A DNA stretch of 64,000 bases from DASUPK01 sp963831605. GTDB taxonomy: Bacteria; Actinomycetota; Thermoleophilia; Solirubrobacterales; 70-9. Location of the stretch: assembly GCA_963831605.1 (NCBI GenBank), contig CAWHQR010000010.1, positions 24,391 to 88,390 on the forward strand, read 5' to 3'. This document shows, in pieces, positions 33,106-40,681 of this stretch; the stretch's first letter is position 1, and each line of letters opens with the position of its first letter. The position numbers and the translations under genes were made by a program. The notes beneath the pieces were generated by a model, which saw only the letters and a list, made by a program, of their open reading frames with translations, was not told where the DNA came from and did no database searches.

Positions 33106-35190
33106 TCAGCCGGGCAGTCCCCCGATGATCGGGATGATCAGGATGGCCACGATGTTCGCCACCTTGATCATGGGGTTGATCGCCGGACCGGCCGTGTCCT
33201 TGTAGGGATCGCCCACCGTGTCTCCGGTGACCGCGGCCGCATGGGCCTCCGAGCCCTTGCCGCCGAACTCCCCGTCCTCGATCAGCTTCTTGGCGTTGTC
33301 CCAAGCCCCGCCTCCAGCGGTCATCGAGATCGCCATGAAGATGCCGACGACGATCACCCCGATCAGCAGGCCTCCGAGCGCCTGGTAGGAGATCAGCCCG
33401 ACGAGCAGCGTCACCACGATCGGGATCAGCGAGGGCAGGATCATCTCCTTCTGGGCCGCAGCGGTGACCAGGGCCACCGCGCGCCCGTACTCGGGTTTGT
33501 CCTCGCCCTTCATGATCCCCGGCTTCTCGCGGAACTGACGGCGGACCTCCTCGACCACCTGGCTGGCGGCGCGGCCCACGGCCTCGATCGCCAGAGAGGC
33601 GAACATGTAGACCATGATCCCGCCGATCAGCAGCCCGATGAGCACGGGCGGATCGGAGATCTGGAAGCTCAGCGCGTGGCCGCCCGCCTCCGTCTGGAGC
33701 TCATGCGTGAAGGCGTCGAAGAGCACCAGCGCGGCGAGCGCGGCCGAGCCGATCGCATAGCCCTTGGTGACGGCCTTCGTGGTGTTCCCGACCGCGTCGA
33801 GCGGGTCGGTGATGTCGCGAACGTCCTGGGGCAGGTCCGCCATCTCCGCGATCCCGCCCGCGTTGTCGGTGATCGGGCCGAACGCGTCCAGGGCGACGAT
33901 CAGCCCGGTCAGCGAGAGCTGCGCCATCACCGCGACGCCGATGCCGTAGATGCCGGCGGTGCCACCTCCGGCAAGCTTCCAGGAGCCGAGGATCGCGAAG
34001 GCGATCACCAGCACGGGCAGCGCCGTCGACTGCAGGCCCTGCGCGAGTCCCTGGATGATGTTGGTCGCATGACCGGTCTCGGACGCCTTCGAGATCGTCC
34101 GCACGGGCCGGAAACGGGTCGACGTGTAGTAGTCCGTGAGGACGAAGAGCAGCGCGGTGACGCCGACTCCGATCAGGCCGCAGAGCCACAGGTCGGTGAC
34201 GCTCGTGTTGCCGAGGGCGTTGCCGCCCAGCGGGTCGTTCATCAGCCACTTGGTGATCGGGTAGAAGGCCGCCGCCGAGAGCACCGCCGAGACGGCGAGA
34301 CCTCGATACAGCGCTGCCTCCACGTTCCCGGTCCGTGTGCGCACCGAGAGAGCACCGATGATCGAGGCGATGATCGCCACAGCGCCGATCGCGAGCGGGT
34401 AGATGGCCACCTCGCGGGTGAACCCGGTGAAGGTGATCACGCCGAGCAGCATCACGGCCACGGCGGTCACCGCGTAGGTCTCGAAGAGGTCCGCGGCCAT
34501 ACCGGCGCAGTCGCCGACGTTGTCGCCGACGTTGTCGGCGATCACTGCGGGGTTGCGCGGGTCGTCCTCCGGAATGCCTGCCTCGATCTTGCCGACGAGG
34601 TCCGCCCCGACGTCGGCGGCCTTGGTGAAGATGCCGCCGCCGAGTCGCGCGAAGACGGAGATCAGCGAGCCGCCGAAGCCGAGCCCCACGAGTGCGTCGA
34701 CGCACTCCTTGTCACTCAGGTCCGTGAAGATGAGCAGGGCGCCGAAGTAACCGGCGACGCCGAGCAGCGCGAGCCCGACCACCAGCAGTCCCGTAACGGA
34801 GCCGCCCTTGAAGGCGATGTCGAGCGCGGGTGGAATGCCGCCGCGCGCCGCCTCGGCCACCCGCGAATTGGCTCTGACGGAGAGGTTCATCCCGATGAAG
34901 CCGGCCGAACCGGAGAGGATGCCGCCGATCACGAATCCGATCGCCGTCTCCACGTTCTGCAGCGGGATCAGCAGGATCGCGACGATCACGCCGACGCCGG
35001 CGATGATCGTGTACTGCCGCCGCAGGTAGGCGCTGGCACCCTCCTGAACCGCCCCGGAGATCTCCTGCATCGCCTCGTTGCCGGGCGACTTGGCCAGCAG
35101 GCGCTGCGTGATGAGCAGGCCGTACACCACGGCGGCGGCCGCGCAACCGAGCGCGACGACGATTCCGTAATCGGTCAAAAACTTTGTCAA
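33106..35190 (-). CDS. hppA: Membrane-bound proton-translocating pyrophosphatase (K+-independent type)
   Basis: A 694-aa protein with about 16 membrane helices that hydrolyses pyrophosphate and pumps protons out of the cytosol. The substrate site is seen in TKAADVGADLVGKIEAGIPE and DDPRNPAVIADNVGDNVGDC, and the late motif near residue 470 reads GNTTKAVTKGYAIGSAAL. A lysine at this position (GNTTK rather than GNTTA) is the known mark of the K+-independent class. The start is a TTG at 35190 with AGGAG about 8 nt upstream. In acid, heat or energy-poor conditions such pumps recover energy from biosynthetic pyrophosphate. Confidence 0.96.
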   Translation of the reverse strand: MTKFLTDYGIVVALGCAAAAVVYGLLITQRLLAKSPGNEAMQEISGAVQEGASAYLRRQYTIIAGVGVIVAILLIPLQNVETAIGFVIGGILSGSAGFIGMNLSVRANSRVAEAARGGIPPALDIAFKGGSVTGLLVVGLALLGVAGYFGALLIFTDLSDKECVDALVGLGFGGSLISVFARLGGGIFTKAADVGADLVGKIEAGIPEDDPRNPAVIADNVGDNVGDCAGMAADLFETYAVTAVAVMLLGVITFTGFTREVAIYPLAIGAVAIIASIIGALSVRTRTGNVEAALYRGLAVSAVLSAAAFYPITKWLMNDPLGGNALGNTSVTDLWLCGLIGVGVTALLFVLTDYYTSTRFRPVRTISKASETGHATNIIQGLAQGLQSTALPVLVIAFAILGSWKLAGGGTAGIYGIGVAVMAQLSLTGLIVALDAFGPITDNAGGIAEMADLPQDVRDITDPLDAVGNTTKAVTKGYAIGSAALAALVLFDAFTHELQTEAGGHALSFQISDPPVLIGLLIGGIMVYMFASLAIEAVGRAASQVVEEVRRQFREKPGIMKGEDKPEYGRAVALVTAAAQKEMILPSLIPIVVTLLVGLISYQALGGLLIGVIVVGIFMAISMTAGGGAWDNAKKLIEDGEFGGKGSEAHAAAVTGDTVGDPYKDTAGPAINPMIKVANIVAILIIPIIGGLPG

Positions 35191-35274
35191 GGGGATAGCT
35201 CCTGCGTCGGGTTCGAAGAAATGCCGCTCGTAAAAAGCGGCGCGGCAGTGTACTTGTTACGCCGGGTACTCGGC

Positions 35275-35691
35275 TTAGCCCGGGGTCCAGAGCCCCGAGT
35301 CCCCCTTTGGAGGCTCGGGGCCGGAGCTCTCGCCCTCGCCACCGTCGCCCTGGTCTGACGGCGCTCCCTCTCCGGCGTGGGTGGCGTAGAGAACCTGAAG
35401 TTCCGAGATCGCCTGGCGGAGCTGTGCCTGGGCGTCGGGCTTGACCAGGCCCACGAGCGCCTGGGCGGCGTCGATTCCGACCTTGGCCTGGGCCAGATCG
35501 CGCTCGTCGTCCTTCGCAATCCGCCGCGCCGAGAGATTGAGGATGCTGACCACGCTCTGCAGCACGACGTCCTCGACCCTGACCTTGCGGATCTCCTCCT
35601 CCAACTGGGCGCGGACCTCCTCCTCGGTCGGCTGCCCGGGCTGCTGCTCGACGGGCTGCTGCTCTGAACCCTGCTGCTCTTCATCTGCCAC
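35275..35691 (-). CDS. DUF1844-like protein
   Basis: A 138-aa soluble protein. The first 30 residues are Gln/Glu-rich and probably disordered, the middle (VVLQSVVSILNLSARRIAKD, then DLAQAKVGIDAAQALVGLV and LRQAISELQVLYA) is helical and resembles the DUF1844 family, and the last 30 are Gly/Ser/Pro-rich. The GTG at 35691 has GGGAG upstream and overlaps the end of the carboxylate-amine ligase gene by 11 bp. Function unknown in the family. Confidence 0.7.
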   Translation of the reverse strand: MADEEQQGSEQQPVEQQPGQPTEEEVRAQLEEEIRKVRVEDVVLQSVVSILNLSARRIAKDDERDLAQAKVGIDAAQALVGLVKPDAQAQLRQAISELQVLYATHAGEGAPSDQGDGGEGESSGPEPPKGDSGLWTPG

Positions 35692-36895
35692 TGACGGCTC
35701 CCTCCGGTGCGTAGGTCTTACGAGTCTCCTCGACGGAACGACGATAGATCTCCTCGATCGGTGCGCCCTCGGCGAAGCGGGCGTAGGCCCGCTGGGCACC
35801 GTTCTGCTCCAGGAGGTCGACCTGGAGCCCGAGCGCCTGCCGGGCGGGCTCCGTCCATTCGACCAGATCCTCGAGGATGGCTCTGGTCGGGACCAGGCGG
35901 CCCTCGCGGAAGTCGATCATCTCGCCGTCCATCCCGTAGCGGATCGCCCGCCAGAGGTTCTCCTCGATCTCGCGCTGCGCGACGCCGAGACGGCCGCAGA
36001 AGCCGGCGGCGCTCTCCGGGGTGACCCCGGCATCGAGATCCGCCGCCGTCTGGGCGACGCAGGCGGTGATCAGCGCGGCGAGGTTGAGCGACTCGTCGCC
36101 TCGCGTCTGGGCGTCGCAGATACGGACCTCGACGGTGCCGAAGGAATGGTGCGGGCGGACGCTCCACCAGAGCTGGGTCGCCTCCACGATCGAGTTCGTT
36201 TCCTCGAGCAGCCGCACGAAATCCGCATAGGTCGCCCAGTCCCCGAACGGCTCGTGGACGCCGCAGCGGGGAAAGGTGCGCGTGAAGATCTCGGTTCTGA
36301 CCGAGTGCAGCCCCGTGTCGCGATGATCGAGGAACGGCGAGTTCGCTGAGAGGGCGAGCAGCGGCGGCAGGAGCTCCCGCATCCGGTCCGAGACGCGAAC
36401 CGCGCGGTCGGGCCCCTCGATGCCGACGTGGACGTGGAGGCTCCAGGTGTTGTTCCGCTGTGCGACCCAGCGCAGGTCCCCCTCCAGCCGCCGGTAGTGC
36501 TCGGTCTGAATGATGTGCTGGTCGAGATAGTTGGCCCACGGGTGGGTCCCCATCGCGGCCAGGGCCAGTCCCATCTCGTCGGCGATGGCGAAGAGGCGCG
36601 TGCGCCTCGCCTGCTGGCGCTCGGCTGCGTCGCCGAAGGTCTCGCCGCGGCCCGAGCGAATCTCGATCTCGGTGTCGATCAGCTCGCCCTTGACGGCATG
36701 GGTCAGCTCCGGATCCCGCAGGCAGGCCGCCTGCATCTCCTCGAAGCGGTGCTCGAGGTCGAGAACCGCGGGATCGAGGATCGCGAACTCCTCCTCGATC
36801 CCGACCGTGAAGTCGGTCGAGGCCTCGAAGGTCTCGTGGACCGCATCGAGGTCCAGCCCGTCGTGATTTGGATCGGGATCGGTGGTCACCGGCAA
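35681..36895 (-). CDS. Glutamate-cysteine ligase family protein (YbdK-type carboxylate-amine ligase)
   Basis: A 404-aa GCS2-family ATP-dependent ligase. FTVGIEEEFAILDP near residue 30 is the family start, with the acidic metal site; GELIDTEIEIRSGRGET and NNTWSLHVHVGIE follow, and HHSFGTVEVRICDAQT near 250 is the C-terminal acidic motif. Family members join glutamate to cysteine or make other amide bonds with weak activity. No glutathione synthetase or mycothiol gene is in the window, so the product is unknown. It lies between rex and the DUF1844-like gene on the same strand, and two genes from glutaredoxin, so a thiol or redox role is a fair inference. Confidence 0.88.
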   Translation of the reverse strand: MPVTTDPDPNHDGLDLDAVHETFEASTDFTVGIEEEFAILDPAVLDLEHRFEEMQAACLRDPELTHAVKGELIDTEIEIRSGRGETFGDAAERQQARRTRLFAIADEMGLALAAMGTHPWANYLDQHIIQTEHYRRLEGDLRWVAQRNNTWSLHVHVGIEGPDRAVRVSDRMRELLPPLLALSANSPFLDHRDTGLHSVRTEIFTRTFPRCGVHEPFGDWATYADFVRLLEETNSIVEATQLWWSVRPHHSFGTVEVRICDAQTRGDESLNLAALITACVAQTAADLDAGVTPESAAGFCGRLGVAQREIEENLWRAIRYGMDGEMIDFREGRLVPTRAILEDLVEWTEPARQALGLQVDLLEQNGAQRAYARFAEGAPIEEIYRRSVEETRKTYAPEGAVSGR

Positions 36896-36901
36896 CCCGG
36901 A

Positions 36902-37576
36902 CTAGGCCAGGTAGAAGTAGAGGGCGTAGAGCAGGTCCACTGCGGGACTCGAGGTGTGCACGGTGACGTCCGGAGGCACCTGGAGCAGGCGCTCGGAGTA
37001 GTTGAAGATGATCTTGACGCCGGACTTGACCAGCCGGTCAGCGACCTCCTGAGCCGCGTCTGATGGGACGGCGAGCACACCGACGACCACCTGCTCGCCC
37101 TCGACCACGGCGTCGATGTCGTCGAAGGACCGGACCTCGAGACCGCCCACCCGCCGGCCGATCACGGCTGGATCGACGTCGAACATGGCCACGATCTGGA
37201 AGCCATGGTCGGCGAAGATGTCCGAGCTCGCAATGGCCTGTCCGAGATGGCCGGCGCCGAACAGGGCGATGTTGTGCTGGCCCGCGGTCCGGAGGATCTT
37301 GCGGATCTCCGAGACCAGTGAGTCGACGTTGTAGCCCACCCCCCGCTTGCCGAACTTGCCGAAGCCGGACAGGTCCCGCCGGATCTGGGTCGAGTTGATG
37401 TGGGTGTAGTCCGAGAGCTCCTGCGAGGAGATCGTGTCCTTGCCCATCTTCCGCGCCTGCGTGAGCACCTGTAGATAGCGCGAGAGCCGTGCGGCGACCC
37501 CGAGCGAGAGACGATCCCCGTCCGTGAGCTCCGAGGGCTGCTGCTCGGCGGCCTCGGCCGCGACGTCCTCGATCAT
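36902..37576 (-). CDS. rex: Redox-sensing transcriptional repressor Rex
   Basis: A 224-aa repressor that releases DNA when NADH rises. The N-terminal winged helix (SQELSDYTHINSTQIRRDLS, then GFGKFGKRGVGYNV) is near residues 45-80. The NAD-binding Rossmann domain has LFGAGHLGQAI near 100, followed by IVAMFDVDPAVIGR. A C-terminal swapped helix ends DLLYALYFYLA. ATG 37576 lies 3 bp from one copy of the 15-bp repeat that bounds the mobile remnant, so the present upstream region is that element and not the original operon. Its own promoter, if any, would lie within the remnant. Confidence 0.94.
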   Translation of the reverse strand: MIEDVAAEAAEQQPSELTDGDRLSLGVAARLSRYLQVLTQARKMGKDTISSQELSDYTHINSTQIRRDLSGFGKFGKRGVGYNVDSLVSEIRKILRTAGQHNIALFGAGHLGQAIASSDIFADHGFQIVAMFDVDPAVIGRRVGGLEVRSFDDIDAVVEGEQVVVGVLAVPSDAAQEVADRLVKSGVKIIFNYSERLLQVPPDVTVHTSSPAVDLLYALYFYLA

Positions 37577-37578
37577 GC

Positions 37579-37593
37579 GGACAAGGTATCGAG
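37579..37593. repeat. Left 15-bp direct repeat (putative att site) of the remnant element
   Basis: GGACAAGGTATCGAG, identical to 39460-39474, 1881 bp away. It begins 3 bp upstream of the rex ATG. An integrase reading-frame tail stops at 37596-37598, directly inside this repeat, as is usual for att sites. Confidence 0.7.
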
Positions 37594-37595
37594 AC

Positions 37596-37737
37596 CTACA
37601 CCGCAGGCTCTGCCGACTCATCCTCGGCGTCGCCAGGCAAGGTGAGTTCAGCTGAGTTTTTGTCAGTTCTGCTCAGATTGGTGCCAGATTTGGTGCCAAA
37701 CGCTCGCTCCGCCGGCATGGCCCATCCACTCCTGGAG
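37596..37737 (-). pseudogene. Tyrosine integrase C-terminal remnant
   Basis: On the minus strand 37714-37737 encodes LQEWMGHA, preceded by RT: the conserved C-terminal helix motif (R-T-L-Q-E-W-M-G-H) of tyrosine recombinases. About 1 bp later, in a different frame, 37596-37712 encodes AERAFGTKSGTNLSRTDKNS and runs to a TAG. That is the usual tail (ERAFGTK) that follows the catalytic tyrosine segment. The stretch between them, holding the active-site Tyr, is deleted, and everything upstream of LQEWMGHA is lost. So this is a decayed integrase, oriented with its end at the att repeat. Confidence 0.65.
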
Positions 37738-37884
37738 GGTCCGTGGCGGCTCCAAGCCCGGAGTCGCCTTCGTAGACGTTCGGCATTGACTTGCCTTTCC
37801 GGCGGCAGATCGGATTTCAGGTCGCGCCGCGTCGGTCTGCTTGCGGTGTGGTGCCCACCGGGGGCAAGCTCGGAGCGGGAGCCG

Positions 37885-39005
37885 CTACTTGGAGGCAGGT
37901 TTGCAGCCGCGCTTCTTGAGGCGCTGGTTCGTGTCCTTGATGTTGGCCTGGATCATCGCCCGCTTCGCCTCGCTTCCCGCCTCGGCGAGCCCGTCGTGCT
38001 GGCGCATCAGCTTCTTGCGAAGCTTCTTGCAATTCGGGTGCTGGCTCTTGCAGCCGCGCTTCTTGAGGCGCTTCTTCGTGTCCTTGATGTTGGCCTGGAT
38101 CATCGCCCGCTTCGCCTCGGTTCCCGCGTTGGCGAGCCCCTTCTGCTGGCGCTTCAGCTTCTTGCGGAGCTTCTTGCAATTCGGGTGCTCGCCCGCGGTC
38201 GGTGTGGGGTTGGCGGGCGTGGGATTCGCCGTGTAGGTGATCGTCACCTGGCCGTCGCCCGAGTGCACCCCAGTCTCGAAGTTGGTCCCGGCCGGTCCAG
38301 TGCCAGAACCGCCGCCCCCAGCACCGGCGTTGAACCCTCCCCCGCCCCCATACCAGCCGCCACCGCCTCCTCCAGCGGAAAAAATGCCCGCGGCATTTCC
38401 GCCTGAGCCGAAGGTGCCCATGGTCGCGGGTGAAGTCGCGCTTCCTCCGGCACCCGGCGTCCCGCCTCCGCCAGCGGCGCCAAAGCTGCAGAGGGCGGGG
38501 GAGAACCCGTCTGCCCCCATGAGGCCGCCGCCACCACCTCCGTCAGACGACTGGCCGCCAGGCGAACAGCCCCCTCCTCCGCCACCGCCTCCGGCAACCA
38601 GGACCCGCTGGTTGAGGGTCGTCCCCCCGATCCGGATATCCGAGGCACCGCCGCCCCCCTTATCAGTGCCATTACCGCCGCCGTTGAAGCCACCCGTGCC
38701 GGTGGAAGGGGAGTTCGCCCCCCGTCCGCCAACGTTGACCCGAATCGAGTCCCCCGCCGTGAGGGGAATTGTCGCCGTGGTGTGGCCGCCGAGGCCGGGG
38801 CTGCCGAATCCGGGGTTCGCCGCCCCGCCCTGTGCCCCGAAGAGGTCGAAGCTCGCGCTGGTCACCCCGGCGGGCACGGTCCAGGTCTGCGCCGCGCCGG
38901 TGTAGTTGAAGGTCTCGGTGGTCGCGAGGGCGGGCGAGGCGAGCAGTGCCGTCCCAGCGCAGGCGAACGCGGCTGCCAGACCGACGAGGTGGAGGCGCTG
39001 CCCAT
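37885..39005 (-). CDS. Gly-rich surface protein with two basic C-terminal repeats
   Basis: A protein of about 370 aa. Residues 1-30 are a signal peptide (LHLVGLAAAFACAGTALL ... ALATTETFNYTG), then TWTVPAGVTSASFDLFGAQGG and a long Gly-rich domain with runs of eight or more Gly, as in adhesin or glycine-rich receptor-like domains. The C-terminus has two 47-residue tandem repeats, each HPNCKKLRKKL ... EAKRAMIQANIKDT ... LKKRGCK, strongly basic with two Cys each. The long frame opens inside the protein. To use the ATG at 39005, one base is missing near 39000 (a GGG that would be GGGG), so the start is uncertain. It is probably cargo of the surrounding element. Confidence 0.65.
37900..38187 (-). 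repeat. Tandem 147-bp repeat inside the Gly-rich protein gene
   Basis: Two units, 37900-38040 and 38047-38187, each encode 47 residues and are separated by two codons (Ser-Gln). The DNA is highly similar in both, so the duplication is recent or maintained. Confidence 0.85.
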
Positions 39006-39096
39006 GCCCGAGGATTTTTCGACTAGACGCCGTGGGGGGACCCTAATGCTGGCTCCGCTCGTCTACAAGGGCGATGTCTCGGATCGAATCCGGATA

Positions 39097-39130
39097 GCTG
39101 CTTTCCATGCAGCTTTCCATGCAAAGCAGC
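39097..39130. repeat. Nested direct and inverted repeat in the element
   Basis: GCTGCTTT (39097-39104) pairs with AAAGCAGC (39123-39130) and the space between holds two copies of CTTTCCATGCA (39101-39111 and 39113-39123). Located between the phage-like remnant and the Gly-rich gene; could be a terminator or a recombination scar. Confidence 0.5.
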
Positions 39131-39149
39131 GGTCTCGGTGACGTCCGTG

Positions 39150-39459
39150 TCAGCCCTGCCCCGCCCGCTTGACCGCCTCCCCGAAGCTCGGGGCGCCCTT
39201 AGGTTCTGACGGCCGGGCGCCCCGTCGAAGTCCGGCGTTGGCTCGCGCCAGTGCGGATGCTCTTTCAGAACCCGGTCGCGGGCAGCCTTGATCTTGGCCG
39301 GGTCCAGTGCGCCGTCATCGTCGCGGAGTTCGTCTAGCTGGACAGCGAGCCAGAAGTCGGCGGCATTTTGCAGGCCACCGTCACCGACCACCTGGCGCTC
39401 TACCTCGGCCCGGTCGTAGTCCGCCAGCCGGGAGTCCCGGAGGGTCTCGCGGTTCAGCG
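39150..39459 (-). pseudogene. Phage-like protein remnant (frameshifted, N-terminus lost)
   Basis: The minus strand is open from the att repeat as LNRETLRDSRLADYDRAEVE, then VVGDGGLQNAADFWLAVQLD, DPAKIKAARDRVLKEHPHW and PDFDG. After one frame change near 39225 (a G-run one base short), it continues as GARPSEPKGAPSFGEAVKRA to a stop at 39150. The ending HPHW...PDFDGGAR...AVKRAG resembles small proteins encoded near head genes in actinobacterial prophages, possibly scaffold-like; I cannot name the family. The 5' end is cut by the att repeat, so it cannot be a complete gene. Confidence 0.5.
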
Positions 39460-39708
39460 GGACAAGGTATCGAGCCGCGCCCGCACGCCGTCGGCGTCGA
39501 GGAACAGCTCCGACACGATCTCCCCGCCGACCTCGATCACGGGGATGCGCTCGAGGTAGCGGCGCAGCAGTCCCTCTTCCGATTCGATGTCCACCTCCAC
39601 CAGCTCGAACGAGAGCTCCGCGCGGAGCTCCTCGAGCCCCTCGCGCGCCTCATCGCAGAGGTGACAGTCAGGCCGCCCGTACAGAACTACGGTCGGTCGC
39701 GAAGGCAT
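39454..39708 (-). CDS. Glutaredoxin-family thiol protein
   Basis: An 84-aa thioredoxin-fold protein. The first strand and active site read VVLYGRPDCHLCDEAREGLE (CxxC), the cis-Pro loop is RIPVIEVGGEIVSE, and the end is DADGVRARLDTLSR. It resembles the glutaredoxin-like DUF836 group. ATG 39708 overlaps tsaD by 41 bp. The last codons (LDTLS) lie in the 15-bp att repeat and the final Arg and TGA come from the inserted element; in the undisturbed order the protein would end LDTLSA, with its TGA overlapping the rex ATG. The protein should be functional, since only the last residue changed. Confidence 0.88.
   Translation of the reverse strand: MPSRPTVVLYGRPDCHLCDEAREGLEELRAELSFELVEVDIESEEGLLRRYLERIPVIEVGGEIVSELFLDADGVRARLDTLSR
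39460..39474. repeat. Right 15-bp direct repeat (putative att site) of the remnant element
   Basis: GGACAAGGTATCGAG, identical to 37579-37593. It lies inside the last codons of the glutaredoxin gene, so the element integrated into the 3' end of that gene and restored its reading frame. Confidence 0.7.
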
Positions 39709-40681
39709 CGAAGCCCAGGTAGTCGGGGTAGGGGATCGGATCCGTGAAGCGGGCGGCGGAGCCGATCATCGCCGCATTGTCGGTGCAGAGGGAGATCGGA
39801 ACCAGCTTGAGGCGAAGGCCGAGCTCGTCGCAGAGCGCCCGCGTGCGGTCGCGGAGCTCGGCGTTTGCGGCGACGCCACCCCCCAGCGCGATCGCGGGCC
39901 AATCGCCCGAGCGGACGGCCCGCCGGAGCTTCGTCTCCAGCTGGTGGGTGATCGCCCGCTGGAAGGAGGCGGCCAGATCGGCGCGGCAGCGCTCGGTCTC
40001 CTCCGGCCCCAGGTCGCGCACCCGGTAGACCAGCGAGGTCTTCAGGCCACTGAAGCTGAAGTCGAGACCGCGCTCGCTCATCGCCACCGGGAAATCGAAG
40101 GCCTCCGGATCGCCGTCCTCCGCGACCCGCTGGATCGCCGGGCCGCCCGGATAGCCGAGGCCGAGGAGCCGAGCGCCCTTGTCGAAGGCCTCACCGGCGG
40201 CGTCGTCGACGGTTGAGCCGAGGATCTCGAAGGAGCGGTGCTCGCGCACACCGGCCAGCAGCGTGTGGCCCCCGCTCGCAATCAGGCAGAGGAACGGCGG
40301 CTCGAGCGGATCCGGCTCCAGGAAGTTGGCCGCGACGTGACCATGGAGATGGTCGACCGGGATCAGCGGCTTCCGGTGCGCCGCCGCCAGTGCCTTCGCG
40401 GAGCTCAGCCCGACCAGCAGCGCTCCGATCAGTCCCGGCCCCTGGGTGACCGCGATTGCGTCGGCTTCCGCCAACGTCGTGCCGGCCTCGTCCAGCGCCG
40501 CGGCGACCACGGCGTTGACGAGCTCGAGGTGGTGCCGCGAGGCGACCTCCGGCACCACGCCTCCGTAGCGCTCGTGGAACTCGGCCTGGGAGGAGACGAC
40601 GTTGGAGAGGATCCGCGGGCCGTCGACGACGGCGGCACAGGTGTCGTCGCAGGACGTCTCCAGGGCGAGGAGCGGGCTCAA
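39668..40681 (-). CDS. tsaD: tRNA N6-threonylcarbamoyladenosine transferase subunit TsaD
   Basis: A 337-aa ASKHA-fold enzyme that, with TsaB and TsaE, places threonylcarbamoyl on A37 of ANN-decoding tRNAs. It starts LALETSCDDTCAAVVDG, has VPEVASRHHLE, the metal ligands VDHLHGHVAAN (HxxxH), ASGGHT, SFSGLKTS and a C-terminal CTDNAAMIG. I chose the TTG at 40681, which overlaps the rimI stop (TTGA), instead of an upstream GTG, because it places the family motif at the usual distance. Overlaps glutaredoxin by 41 bp at its end. Confidence 0.95.
   Translation of the reverse strand: MSPLLALETSCDDTCAAVVDGPRILSNVVSSQAEFHERYGGVVPEVASRHHLELVNAVVAAALDEAGTTLAEADAIAVTQGPGLIGALLVGLSSAKALAAAHRKPLIPVDHLHGHVAANFLEPDPLEPPFLCLIASGGHTLLAGVREHRSFEILGSTVDDAAGEAFDKGARLLGLGYPGGPAIQRVAEDGDPEAFDFPVAMSERGLDFSFSGLKTSLVYRVRDLGPEETERCRADLAASFQRAITHQLETKLRRAVRSGDWPAIALGGGVAANAELRDRTRALCDELGLRLKLVPISLCTDNAAMIGSAARFTDPIPYPDYLGFDAFATDRSSVRAA

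Larger units (their letters stand above)
37594..39459. mobile_element. Remnant of an integrated prophage or integrative element
   Basis: The 1.87 kb between two 15-bp identical direct repeats holds, from rex towards glutaredoxin, an integrase tail, a non-coding stretch of about 145 bp (37738-37884) in which I see nothing else, a Gly-rich surface protein, a short spacer with an inverted repeat, and a frame-broken phage-like gene. Joining the outside sequences at one repeat copy recreates a 4-bp ATGA overlap between the glutaredoxin stop and the rex start, which shows the insertion point. The glutaredoxin gene now uses a stop codon supplied by the element. Confidence 0.65.

Noticed and set aside
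33241..35358. A 705-codon open frame on the plus strand
   Set aside because: Shadow of hppA on the opposite strand; no domain or signal, and composition is typical of antisense frames.
35681..36895. Assignment as glutathione biosynthesis (gshA)
   Set aside because: The family has many members without that role and no glutathione synthetase is present; only the family name is supported.
38300..38800. CRISPR-like repetition
   Set aside because: The repetition is coding for Gly runs, with no regular spacer-repeat length; no CRISPR array was seen in the window.
39061..39100. A tRNA T-arm-like stretch (GGATTCGATCC on the minus strand)
   Set aside because: No matching acceptor, D or anticodon arms nearby; it cannot be folded as a tRNA, so I do not use it as the att target.
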